Shown here: positions 1 to 6,175 of the stretch, in pieces
Position numbering within the stretch: the first letter of the stretch is position 1
How the letters are laid out: the number at the start of each line of letters is the position of its first letter
Assembly: GCA_002299915.1 (NCBI GenBank)
Contig: DBOG01000045.1
Span: 1,440-10,923, forward strand
Source: Proteobacteria bacterium UBA652
GTDB taxonomy: Bacteria > Pseudomonadota > Gammaproteobacteria > Nitrosococcales > Methylophagaceae
DNA: 9,484 nucleotides
Reading direction: 5' to 3'
Notes under the pieces: model-generated
What the model was told of the DNA's origin: nothing
Database searches by the model: none
The model's input: only the letters and a program-made list of their open reading frames with translations
Made by a program: the position numbers and the translations under genes

Positions 1-1689
1 GACTTTATCGAAGAAGATACCGAACTTTGCCGTCAAAATGCTGAACGCCCGATCCATGTGATTGAAGGCGCATTGATGGATGGCATGAATGTAGTCGGTG
101 ACTTATTTGGTGCCGGCAAAATGTTCTTACCACAGGTGGTGAAGTCTGCACGGGTAATGAAAAAAGCAGTCGCGTATTTGATGCCTTTTATTGAAGATGA
201 AAAAGAAGAGGGCGATGAAAGCACTAATAACGGCAAGATATTGATGGCTACCGTGAAAGGTGATGTACATGATATTGGTAAAAATATTGTCGGTGTGGTG
301 CTGCAGTGTAATAACTTTGAAATTATTGATATGGGCGTGATGGTGTCCTGTGCCGACATTCTTACTAAGGCTAAAGAAGAAAATGTTGATATCATCGGCC
401 TATCAGGCTTAATTACGCCATCATTAGATGAAATGGTGCATGTAGCGAAAGAGATGGAGCGGCTTGGCTTTGAGATCCCATTGATGATTGGTGGTGCAAC
501 GACTTCGTTGATCCATACCGCTGTTAAAATTGAACATAATTATCATGGCTGTAGTATTTATGTGAAAGATGCTTCACGTGCTGTCGGGGTGGCGCAAAGC
601 TTGTTAAGCCCTGATTTACGTGATGATTTTGTGGCTAAAGTAAAAAGTGACTACGACAAGAGACGTATCAGCCATAAAGGCCGCAAGAATACCCGTCGCC
701 AATTAAAAATTGCCGATGCACGTGCCAATAAAACTAAAATTGACTGGTCGCAATACACACCAACTATTCCTAAAAAACTAGGCGTACAGGTGTTTGATGA
801 TTATCCCTTAGAGGATTTGGTAGATCGTATTGATTGGACACCGTTTTTCCGTGCATGGGAATTGGCAGGTAAATACCCCCGTATTTTAGAAGATGAAGTG
901 GTGGGGGAACATGCAACCAATTTATTTAATGATGCCAAAGCGATGCTGACCAAAATTGTTGATGAAAAGTGGTTAACAGCACGGGCGGTAATGGGCTTGT
1001 TTCCAGCCAATAGCGTGGGTGATGACGATATTGAAGTCTACACTGATGAATCGCGTAGCGAGATCTTAATGACCTTGCACAGTTTAAGACAACAAGGGGA
1101 GTTGCCTCCCGGTCGGCCGAATGCCGCACTGGCAGATTTTATTGCACCTAAAGACAGTGGCGTAAACGATTATATTGGCGGTTTTGCGGTGACAGCAGGT
1201 ATCGGCATTGAAGAACATATTGATCGCTTTGAAGATGATCACGATGATTATCAAAGCATTATGATCAAAGCTTTAGCCGATCGCTTGGCAGAAGCCTTTG
1301 CCGAACGCTTACATGAACTGGTGCGTAAAGATCTATGGGGCTATGTCAGCGATGAGCAATGGAATAATGAAGATTTAATTAAGGAAAAATACCAAGGTAT
1401 TCGCCCTGCACCAGGTTATCCTGCCTGCCCCGATCATACGGAAAAAGCGTTGTTATGGGAGTTAATAGAACCTGATAAAAAGGCAGGCATTACTATTACA
1501 GAAAGCTTTGCCATGTTGCCTACCGCAGCGGTGAGTGGGTTTTATTATGCCCACCCAGACTCACGTTATTTCGGTTTAGGCAAAATAGGGCGTGATCAAG
1601 TTGAAGATTATGCACAGCGTAAAGATTGGACGTTAGATGTAGCTGAGCGTTGGTTAGCACCGTCACTAAATTATGATGAGGATGCATAA
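1..1689 (+). CDS. metH: Cobalamin-dependent methionine synthase, C-terminal part (5' end outside window)
   Basis: The frame is open from base 1, so the gene enters from the left; 562 residues are visible. MetH transfers a methyl group from methyltetrahydrofolate to homocysteine through cob(I)alamin in the cytosol. Residues 1-65 are the helical Cap domain. The B12 domain follows, with DVHDIG (residues 88-93; His90 is the lower axial cobalt ligand of the family), SGLITPS (135-141) and GGATTS (164-169): the classic DxHxxG, SxL, GG signature at family spacing. From about residue 248 comes the AdoMet-binding reactivation domain, with RPAPGYPACPDH (468-479). Aligning His90 with E. coli His759 implies a full length near 1230 aa, as in the family; the homocysteine and folate barrels lie outside the window. 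An internal GTG at 58 is not a real start, because Cap sequence precedes it. The stop overlaps the slyX start. Confidence 0.98.
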   Translation, partial: DFIEEDTELCRQNAERPIHVIEGALMDGMNVVGDLFGAGKMFLPQVVKSARVMKKAVAYLMPFIEDEKEEGDESTNNGKILMATVKGDVHDIGKNIVGVVLQCNNFEIIDMGVMVSCADILTKAKEENVDIIGLSGLITPSLDEMVHVAKEMERLGFEIPLMIGGATTSLIHTAVKIEHNYHGCSIYVKDASRAVGVAQSLLSPDLRDDFVAKVKSDYDKRRISHKGRKNTRRQLKIADARANKTKIDWSQYTPTIPKKLGVQVFDDYPLEDLVDRIDWTPFFRAWELAGKYPRILEDEVVGEHATNLFNDAKAMLTKIVDEKWLTARAVMGLFPANSVGDDDIEVYTDESRSEILMTLHSLRQQGELPPGRPNAALADFIAPKDSGVNDYIGGFAVTAGIGIEEHIDRFEDDHDDYQSIMIKALADRLAEAFAERLHELVRKDLWGYVSDEQWNNEDLIKEKYQGIRPAPGYPACPDHTEKALLWELIEPDKKAGITITESFAMLPTAAVSGFYYAHPDSRYFGLGKIGRDQVEDYAQRKDWTLDVAERWLAPSLNYDEDA

Positions 1690-1895
1690 TGAATGATGAC
1701 CTAATTGATTTGCAAACTAAACAATCCTTTCAAGAGCAGCTATTGGAAGAATTGAATCAAATTGTCACCGATCAACAGCAGCAGATCACGCGGTTAGAAA
1801 ACGCTATCTTGGGAATGAAAAACCAGCTGGAGACATTGCAATCGACAACAGAAGAATCACAAATGAGCGAACATGAACTGCCACCACATTATTAA
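1689..1895 (+). CDS. slyX: SlyX family protein
   Basis: This 68-residue protein is of usual SlyX length. It has a heptad-like, Gln/Leu/Glu-rich helix over about residues 5-55, predicted to form a coiled coil, and the diagnostic C-terminal PPHY. It has no signal peptide or membrane segment, so it is probably cytosolic. The molecular role of SlyX is not established; in enterobacteria the gene sits by slyD. Here the ATG shares one base with the metH stop (TAATG), which points to translational coupling within a metH-slyX transcript. No separate promoter or strong ribosome binding site is apparent. Confidence 0.94.
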   Translation: MNDDLIDLQTKQSFQEQLLEELNQIVTDQQQQITRLENAILGMKNQLETLQSTTEESQMSEHELPPHY

Positions 1896-1909
1896 TTTAG
1901 TATAAATGC

Positions 1910-1938
1910 TTGCTTGGATTCGTGCATTTTTGTATGCT
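1910..1938 (+). promoter_or_regulatory. Possible sigma-70 promoter for tmcA
   Basis: TTGCTT (1910-1915) and TATGCT (1933-1938) are separated by 17 bp. They match the -35 at 3 of 6 and the -10 at 4 of 6 positions. This is the only plausible pair found in the 140-bp gap between slyX and tmcA. It is a weak match, and readthrough from metH-slyX is an alternative. Confidence 0.3.
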
Positions 1939-1970
1939 GTTCCTTCAATAAAACAGACTAATTTGAAAAA

Positions 1971-2039
1971 ATGCATAAAGCCGACACGCATGTGATGCCC
2001 CACTATTTTACCGTGCCAACACAGAAACAACCGAAATGA
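1971..2039 (+). other. Candidate 22-codon leader ORF overlapping the tmcA start
   Basis: An ATG at 1971 opens a 22-codon frame beginning MHKADTHVMPHY. It ends with TGA at 2037-2039, overlapping the tmcA ATG (2036-2038) as ATGA. The tmcA start has no visible Shine-Dalgarno (the bases before it read ACAACCGAA), so coupling to this ORF could supply ribosomes. The small ORF also lacks a convincing Shine-Dalgarno, so the overlap may be chance. Confidence 0.25.
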
Positions 2040-4048
2040 GCAAGATGAATCCCCGTGCTTGTTGGGTATTTCAGGGCGATACCGAATGGTGCCATACTGT
2101 GGTAACCAAATTACTTTCTAGATATACGAAGAAAAAGATAGTTTGGATAGCGGCAACACAACACGAAAAATTCACAACATTAGCACCGAAACAGGCGCAG
2201 ACACTATTGGGACAAGAGACTGATGTGATTGTATTTGATGCGATATCAGACTGTAATCCTGATGCATTGGGTGCCGTTAGTGGTTCAATTCGTGCGGGAG
2301 GTGCACTGATTATATTGCTGTCAGATGAAGAAATTCCTTCATTATGGCAACAACGATTCGAAGCAACATTAAGCTCGGCGAGTACTTGGGTAAAACCTGG
2401 CGATAAGCTCCCCAAATTAGCGATTAAAACATCACCACCGAGTAAAGCAACAGCGCGTTATCGGACAGAAGATCAGCGCAAGGCTGTGACGGCAATTGAA
2501 AACGTAGCGCTGGGTCATCGGCGGCGTCCCTTAGTATTGACGTCTGATCGTGGTCGCGGCAAGTCAGCGGCATTAGGGATCGCCGCGGCGCATTTGCTAC
2601 GAGCAGGGAAACAGCGGATTGTGGTGACTGGACCAAGTTTAGTATCAGTGATGACGGTATTCAAACATGCTGCGAGCATGCTGCCCTCAGCTACCGTGAC
2701 GCATGGCTGTGTTAGCTGGGAAAATGCACGATTAGAGTTTATTGCCCCCGATGCCTTAATAACAGAAAAAAAAGTGGTTGAATTATTACTGGTTGATGAA
2801 GCAGCAGCAATTCCGAGCCCGATGTTAGCCGTGTATATTAAGCGATTCTCACGGGTAGTGTTTTCAACGACCTTACATGGCTATGAGGGGAGTGGTCGTG
2901 GTTTTGCCATTCGTTTCCAACAATTATTGGCAAAAGAGTGTCCTAACTATCAGCAGCATAGATTGGTAGAACCCGTTCGCTGGTTAGTGGATGATCCTAT
3001 TGAAAAATTGATGTTCAATGCTTTATTGTTAAATGCGAATCCTGCGGCAGTAGACGATGCGAGTAAGATAACGCTGGAAATGTGCAAGATAAGACATATT
3101 AATCGAAAGGCATTATTAGCAGACAGTACTGTATTGCGCCAGTTGTTTGGTTTAATGGTGTCAGCGCATTATCGAACTCGGCCTTCAGATCTTAAAATAT
3201 TGCTCGATCATCCTGGCATATCTGTCTGGATTATATCCTATCAAGATAAGATTATTGCTGGCGCTTGGTCGATAGAAGAAGGGCGTTTGGAATCGCAGTT
3301 GGCGCACGATATTCATGCGGGGAAACGACGTGTAAAAGGTCATTTACTGCCACAAACCTTGATTAAGCATGCTGGTGATATGATGGCTGCAGAGTTACGA
3401 TATCAACGTGTGATGCGGATTGCAGTGTTGCCCGAGTTACAAAGTAGGGGATTTGGTGCTGCCTTATTATATACAATGGCTGAAGCGTATCAAAAGCAAG
3501 GGATTGATATGCTGGGGGCAAGTTTTGGTGGGGATGTGCCGCTGATTAATTTTTGGAGAAAAGCTGGGTTTTCGCCTGTCCGACTGGGTACTAAGCAAAA
3601 TGACAGCAGTGGTTATCGATCGATTGTCATGTTGCATTCACTCAGCCAAAAATCATATGCGGTGTTAAAGCAAGCAGAAAAGAGGTTTGAGCAGCAATGG
3701 CCTTATTTACTCGGCTCTTTATTTCAGCAGATGCCGACTGAATTAGTCTTAGCTATCTCAGCACAGCATACGGCGAATAACAATATTATTTCTACATACG
3801 AGCAACAAGATGTTGCGGCATTCGCCTATGCACAGCGAGATTTTGATTCAAGTCGTTATGCTTTGTCACTATGGATGCCGAGTGTTATGTCCAAGCTCAG
3901 GCAGATGACGCTTGAGCAATCTCAACCGTTAGTTATGGCGATATTACAGGGGAGATCGTGGCAGGAATTGAGCCAAGCATTAAATGTTAAAGGAAAGGCT
4001 GACGTGCTGGTCTTATTACGTGAGTCGGTTGGTTTGTTATTGGACTAG
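2036..4048 (+). CDS. tmcA: tRNA(Met) cytidine acetyltransferase TmcA
   Basis: TmcA makes N4-acetylcytidine at wobble position 34 of elongator tRNA-Met, using acetyl-CoA and ATP; this reduces misreading of AUA. The 670 residues match the E. coli length (about 671). Domain order fits the family: an N-terminal domain (about 1-110); a RecA/helicase-like ATPase with Walker A GRGKS (173-177) and Walker B LLLVDEAAAIP (about 250-260, acidic pair D254-E255); a GNAT fold with the acetyl-CoA loop QSRGFGAA (469-476) after the VMRIAVLPEL strand; and a C-terminal tRNA-binding region. The N-terminus seems some 15-20 residues shorter than in E. coli. No in-frame ATG lies upstream before the stop at 1976-1978, so the 2036 ATG is the best start despite lacking a Shine-Dalgarno. 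A hairpin follows 11 bp after the stop. Confidence 0.97.
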   Translation: MSKMNPRACWVFQGDTEWCHTVVTKLLSRYTKKKIVWIAATQHEKFTTLAPKQAQTLLGQETDVIVFDAISDCNPDALGAVSGSIRAGGALIILLSDEEIPSLWQQRFEATLSSASTWVKPGDKLPKLAIKTSPPSKATARYRTEDQRKAVTAIENVALGHRRRPLVLTSDRGRGKSAALGIAAAHLLRAGKQRIVVTGPSLVSVMTVFKHAASMLPSATVTHGCVSWENARLEFIAPDALITEKKVVELLLVDEAAAIPSPMLAVYIKRFSRVVFSTTLHGYEGSGRGFAIRFQQLLAKECPNYQQHRLVEPVRWLVDDPIEKLMFNALLLNANPAAVDDASKITLEMCKIRHINRKALLADSTVLRQLFGLMVSAHYRTRPSDLKILLDHPGISVWIISYQDKIIAGAWSIEEGRLESQLAHDIHAGKRRVKGHLLPQTLIKHAGDMMAAELRYQRVMRIAVLPELQSRGFGAALLYTMAEAYQKQGIDMLGASFGGDVPLINFWRKAGFSPVRLGTKQNDSSGYRSIVMLHSLSQKSYAVLKQAEKRFEQQWPYLLGSLFQQMPTELVLAISAQHTANNNIISTYEQQDVAAFAYAQRDFDSSRYALSLWMPSVMSKLRQMTLEQSQPLVMAILQGRSWQELSQALNVKGKADVLVLLRESVGLLLD

Positions 4049-4052
4049 ACAT

Positions 4053-4088
4053 AAAAAAACCAGCAGCAGATAATCATCATGCTGCTGG
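4053..4088. terminator. Intrinsic terminator between convergent tmcA and paralog A, stronger for the minus strand
   Basis: CCAGCAGCA (4060-4068) pairs perfectly with TGCTGCTGG (4080-4088) around an 11-nt loop. On the minus strand the stem is followed by seven T residues (complement of 4053-4059), a canonical terminator 14 bp past the stop of paralog A. On the + strand the downstream sequence (TCTTGAATTTTA) is only moderately T-rich, so it would end tmcA transcription less efficiently. Confidence 0.85.
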
Positions 4089-4102
4089 TCTTGAATTTTA
4101 AT

Positions 4103-4528
4103 TTAGCCATAAATAAGGTGTGTGGGCGCATCGAAAAAGGCAACAAGATCTTGCCAAATGCTAGGAATATTGCGTCCCTTTTTATCTAGACGATTCAACA
4201 CTTTTGAGAAATTGGTTTTATCATTGGTTTGTTGATAAATTTCTAGCAAATCTTGGTGTACATGAAGGTTTGATTCTCCACACATCACAGAAAATTCTAA
4301 AATTGACCGTGCTTTATCTACTTGACCATGCTCAAGTAGATCCCGTGCTGTTTGTAATGCGTTGAGTTCATGCGCCGATTCTTGCGATGAATCGTTGGTT
4401 AAAAAGCCATCAATGAGTATAGATGTATCCGTTTGATTAATAGGTGCAAGCTGGTTGTTAAGCAGAGTTGAAACATCCATGAAAGGGCTCAACAAAGATT
4501 GTGCTACATTCGATTCTAAAATTCTCAT
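4103..4528 (-). CDS. Paralog A: short FimV/TPR-like C-terminal-domain protein under a sigma-54 promoter
   Basis: I do not recognise a named gene. The 141-residue product starts MRILESN. The ATG at 4528 is preferred over the ATG two codons upstream (4534), because GAGGAA (4535-4540) is correctly spaced only for 4528 and paralog B starts the same way. The C-terminal two thirds carries TDTSILIDGFL, ARDLLEHGQVDKARSILE and HQDLLEIYQQTNDKTNFSKVL, then an IWQDLVAFFDAP ending. This helix-turn-helix pattern resembles the TPR-like C-terminal domain of FimV (LARAYxxxGDxxGARxxL). That resemblance is recalled, not aligned. There is no signal peptide or membrane segment, so the protein is probably cytosolic. 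It matches paralog B closely over the last 110 residues but lacks about 90 residues of B's helical middle. It is monocistronic, with its own sigma-54 promoter and terminator. Confidence 0.88.
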   Translation of the reverse strand: MRILESNVAQSLLSPFMDVSTLLNNQLAPINQTDTSILIDGFLTNDSSQESAHELNALQTARDLLEHGQVDKARSILEFSVMCGESNLHVHQDLLEIYQQTNDKTNFSKVLNRLDKKGRNIPSIWQDLVAFFDAPTHLIYG

Positions 4529-4534
4529 TATCAT

Positions 4535-4540
4535 TTCCTC
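4535..4540 (-). promoter_or_regulatory. Ribosome binding site deciding the start of paralog A
   Basis: Read on the minus strand, this is GAGGAA. Its GAGG core is 8 nt from the ATG at 4528 but only 2 nt from the upstream in-frame ATG at 4534. The downstream ATG is therefore the likely start. Confidence 0.7.
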
Positions 4541-4593
4541 GTATCTAAATATATTTTATTGCGCCTGTTATCGGTGCGCTTCAGTATAGATTA

Positions 4594-4609
4594 TGCACTA
4601 TTGGTGCCA
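4594..4609 (-). promoter_or_regulatory. Sigma-54 (RpoN) -24/-12 promoter of paralog A
   Basis: The minus strand reads TGGCACCAATAGTGCA. Against the consensus TGGCACG-N4-TTGCA it has the full TGGCAC, the invariant GG and GC with exactly 10 bp between them, and TGCA at the -12 element. The predicted transcription start is near 4583, giving a leader of about 55 nt before the ATG at 4528. Paralog B has an equivalent site. An IHF-like site and an upstream dyad lie at typical distances, which raises confidence well above that of an isolated motif. Confidence 0.85.
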
Positions 4610-4637
4610 GATTTATATTTTACGAGTTTATATTTCA

Positions 4638-4650
4638 TAACATGCTGATG
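4638..4650 (-). promoter_or_regulatory. IHF-type site upstream of paralog A
   Basis: The minus strand reads CATCAGCATGTTA, matching the IHF consensus WATCAR-N4-TTR at all positions except the first W. It lies between the -24/-12 promoter and the upstream dyad, where IHF usually bends DNA at sigma-54 promoters. Its proximal edge is 43 bp from the -12 C, the same as in the paralog B module. Confidence 0.65.
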
Positions 4651-4719
4651 TTAAAGTGTAAAAAACAAGCATCTATAGGTGGGGTGAAGCAAAGTAATGG
4701 AAGGAAAATAACAAGTAGG

Positions 4720-4748
4720 CGTCTATAAGTGACGTAACTTGTCACTTT
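4720..4748 (-). promoter_or_regulatory. Upstream activating sequence (dyad) for the paralog A sigma-54 promoter
   Basis: AAGTGAC (4727-4733) and GTCACTT (4741-4747) form a perfect inverted repeat with a 7-bp spacer. It is preceded on the + strand by CGTCTAT. The dyad centre (4737) is 142 bp from the -12 C, about -154 from the predicted start. The 29-bp block matches the paralog B block (5885-5913) at 25 positions. It is inferred to bind a sigma-54 enhancer-binding protein that I cannot identify. Confidence 0.75.
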
Positions 4749-4749
4749 A

Positions 4750-4985
4750 TTTTGTTAAATGGCTTGGCATTGGAATGGGACAGTCATACATATTATTTAA
4801 TTTATAAGGCTGCATCAGTAATGATATTTCAAGCCACAAGCTAAGCGCGTGTTTATTACTTACGCAGTCTGGCTATCAAAGCGGTACAGTAAATTACAGG
4901 TTTTGAGCGCCCCATCCATGCAGGCAAATGCTGAGAACAATCCAAAATGGTGATACCCTGAGCTTAGGATAGATAGCGCCATTTA
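4750..4985. other. Gene-free stretch, possible dispersed repeat or gene remnant
   Basis: No gene with a credible start and ribosome binding site is visible, and no clear terminator for paralog B. On the minus strand, two short stop-bounded frames follow one another. One contains YHHFGLFSAFACMDGALKT and ends at a TAA at about 4860; the next contains LSLWLEISLLMQPY and ends just before the paralog A activating site. Protein-like composition without starts suggests either a decayed coding segment or a repeated intergenic element. No terminal inverted repeats or target duplications were found, so I do not call it an insertion sequence. Confidence 0.3.
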
Positions 4986-4986
4986 T

Positions 4987-5691
4987 TTAGGCATAGATAA
5001 AATCTTTAGGTGCATCAAAAAACGCAATAAGATCATGCCATATTTGAGGTGCGGTATAGCCATTTTTATCTTGCTGCTTCAGTACGCGAGAGAAATTATC
5101 ATTATCATTTGTTTGGCGATAAATATCTAATAAATCCTGATGTACTGCTAACGTGACTTCACCATTAATAACAGCTGACTCTAGCACTGAGCGTGCGCTA
5201 TCTATTTGACCATGTTCAAGCAAATCGCGTGCTATTTGTAGCGTGTCTAGTTCAGAACCCGAGGCGTGTACCATCTCATCATCAGACAGGAAGTCTTCTA
5301 TTAGCATGGATGTATCACTTTGCGGGGTAAACTCTAACTGAGCAATACCTTGATCAAGTTGTTGTTGTAGAAATTCAAATTTTTGTGGTTTTAATACCGC
5401 TTGTGCTTTATTTAACATTTTCTCACGAATCTCCCTGCCATTCTGTTCCAATACAATAAAAAGGTCTAGCAAAGCAGCATAAAGCGCTTCTGGTTGCTGG
5501 AGTTTGATTTGTTCATTAATACGGTGGTTAATACGACCGACATGATTAAGCAATTTCGACGGCGTATGGTAAATAGAAGTTGGCGATAGACTGCTCAATT
5601 TCAGTGAATTAAAGTGTGTGACATGCTCAGCTGATGTGACCATTGCGGGTGTTGATAAAATGGGTTCTGCATTAACTTGTAAAATAACCAT
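4987..5691 (-). CDS. Paralog B: FimV/TPR-like C-terminal-domain protein with helical middle, under a sigma-54 promoter
   Basis: I do not recognise a named gene. The product is 234 residues from the ATG at 5691 (MVILQVN), chosen over the ATG at 5700 because AAGGA (5701-5705) directly abuts the upstream ATG and is 9 nt from 5691; paralog A begins equivalently. Residues about 45-120 are a Gln/Leu/Glu-rich helical region, possibly coiled coil, absent from A. The conserved part begins at SDTSMLIEDFL (about 125-135). It continues through ARDLLEHGQIDSARSVLE and HQDLLDIYRQTNDNDNFSRVL to IWHDLIAFFDAP near the end. This resembles the C-terminal TPR-like domain of FimV (recalled, not aligned). There is no export signal or membrane segment. 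The gene is transcribed alone, from a sigma-54 promoter 69 bp upstream. Its function is unknown; TPR-like folds usually bind other proteins. Confidence 0.9.
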   Translation of the reverse strand: MVILQVNAEPILSTPAMVTSAEHVTHFNSLKLSSLSPTSIYHTPSKLLNHVGRINHRINEQIKLQQPEALYAALLDLFIVLEQNGREIREKMLNKAQAVLKPQKFEFLQQQLDQGIAQLEFTPQSDTSMLIEDFLSDDEMVHASGSELDTLQIARDLLEHGQIDSARSVLESAVINGEVTLAVHQDLLDIYRQTNDNDNFSRVLKQQDKNGYTAPQIWHDLIAFFDAPKDFIYA

Positions 5692-5700
5692 AACTTTCAT

Positions 5701-5705
5701 TCCTT
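5701..5705 (-). promoter_or_regulatory. Ribosome binding site deciding the start of paralog B
   Basis: The minus strand reads AAGGA. It is directly adjacent to the ATG at 5700 (unusable spacing) and 9 nt from the in-frame ATG at 5691. Paralog A has the same arrangement, supporting 5691 as the start. Confidence 0.6.
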
Positions 5706-5758
5706 TTTATTTTGCCAAAGCTTAAAAACGTAATTCTTGGCTGACTTAGTAAAAGTAA

Positions 5759-5774
5759 AGCAGGATTGATGCCA
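5759..5774 (-). promoter_or_regulatory. Sigma-54 (RpoN) -24/-12 promoter of paralog B
   Basis: The minus strand reads TGGCATCAATCCTGCT: TGGCA at the -24 element, TGCT at the -12 element, and exactly 10 bp between the invariant GG and GC. The predicted start is near 5748, giving a leader of about 57 nt to the ATG at 5691. The flanking bases upstream of TGGCA resemble the paralog A promoter, indicating common descent. Confidence 0.82.
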
Positions 5775-5802
5775 TGTTTTATTTTACTGAGGTTTGTTTT
5801 CA

Positions 5803-5815
5803 TAACTAGCTGATA
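5803..5815 (-). promoter_or_regulatory. IHF-type site upstream of paralog B
   Basis: The minus strand reads TATCAGCTAGTTA, a full match to WATCAR-N4-TTR. Its proximal edge lies 43 bp from the -12 C, as in the paralog A module, between the promoter and the activating dyad. Confidence 0.7.
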
Positions 5816-5884
5816 ATATTTAATAATAATTAGTTTTGTTAACCTGTGTTTAGCGCGTGTGGTTTGGGTTTTTGATGAGAATAT

Positions 5885-5914
5885 CGTCTAAAAGTGACGT
5901 GATATGTCACTTTT
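5885..5914 (-). promoter_or_regulatory. Upstream activating sequence (dyad) for the paralog B sigma-54 promoter
   Basis: AAAAGTGAC (5890-5898) and GTCACTTTT (5906-5914) form a perfect 9-bp inverted repeat around a 7-bp spacer, preceded on the + strand by CGTCTA. The centre (5902) is 142 bp from the -12 C, identical to the paralog A module. The site also lies about 80 bp upstream of the divergent DUF3549 promoter, so influence on that gene cannot be excluded. Confidence 0.78.
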
Positions 5915-5993
5915 GTATTTCAACGCTAACCATGTCGCAATTGCTGTAAAAAGTTGTTTTTTGAGTCTTATGACGGTGTTTTATGGTTATTTG

Positions 5994-6022
5994 TGGACAA
6001 TGCCTTTAGTTTTTAGTATGAT
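5994..6022 (+). promoter_or_regulatory. Sigma-70 promoter P1 for the DUF3549 gene
   Basis: TGGACA (5994-5999) and TATGAT (6017-6022) are spaced by 17 bp and each match consensus at 5 of 6 positions. The start would be near 6029, giving a leader of about 147 nt that contains the dyad at 6057-6091. Confidence 0.65.
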
Positions 6023-6056
6023 TTCGGAAACCACATGAATAAAAAGTTCTGATTTC

Positions 6057-6091
6057 CCAGCAAGGGTTACTGTATAATGAACCGTTGCTGG
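6057..6091 (+). promoter_or_regulatory. Dyad centred on a second -10 box (P2) upstream of DUF3549
   Basis: CCAGCAA (6057-6063) pairs with TTGCTGG (6085-6091), and after one G/G mismatch GGTT (6065-6068) pairs with AACC (6080-6083), leaving an 11-base centre. That centre contains a perfect TATAAT (6073-6078). No good -35 precedes it (TGATTT at 17 bp is poor). The dyad could be an operator over a P2 promoter, or a hairpin in the leader RNA made from P1. No T-run follows, so it is not an intrinsic terminator. Confidence 0.5.
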
Positions 6092-6175
6092 TAACAGAGT
6101 GGCTTTGAAACTTGACGGAACCATGGTGATGGTAACGCGCGACTCCTCAGAGAATAATAGACGGAACTGAAATAT

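Noticed and set aside
58..60. GTG at 58 as the metH start
   Set aside because: The same frame is open to base 1 and encodes Cap-domain sequence, so the gene simply enters from outside the window.
33..395. Antisense 120-codon frame within metH
   Set aside because: It lies opposite the conserved Cap and B12-binding domains of MetH and has low-complexity Ser/Thr/Ile composition with no start signals.
2071..2415. Antisense 114-codon frame within tmcA
   Set aside because: It is fully opposite the TmcA N-terminal domain and shows no recognisable protein features or ribosome binding site.
4594..4607. NtrC-like palindrome TGCAC-N5-GTGC at the paralog A promoter
   Set aside because: The spacer is 5 rather than the 7 of the NtrC core (GCAC-N7-GTGC), and the bases are fully explained by the sigma-54 -24/-12 element.
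4844..5860. Shared 9-mer AGCGCGTGT at 4844-4852 and 5852-5860
   Set aside because: It lies at different positions relative to the two sigma-54 modules, so it is probably coincidence.
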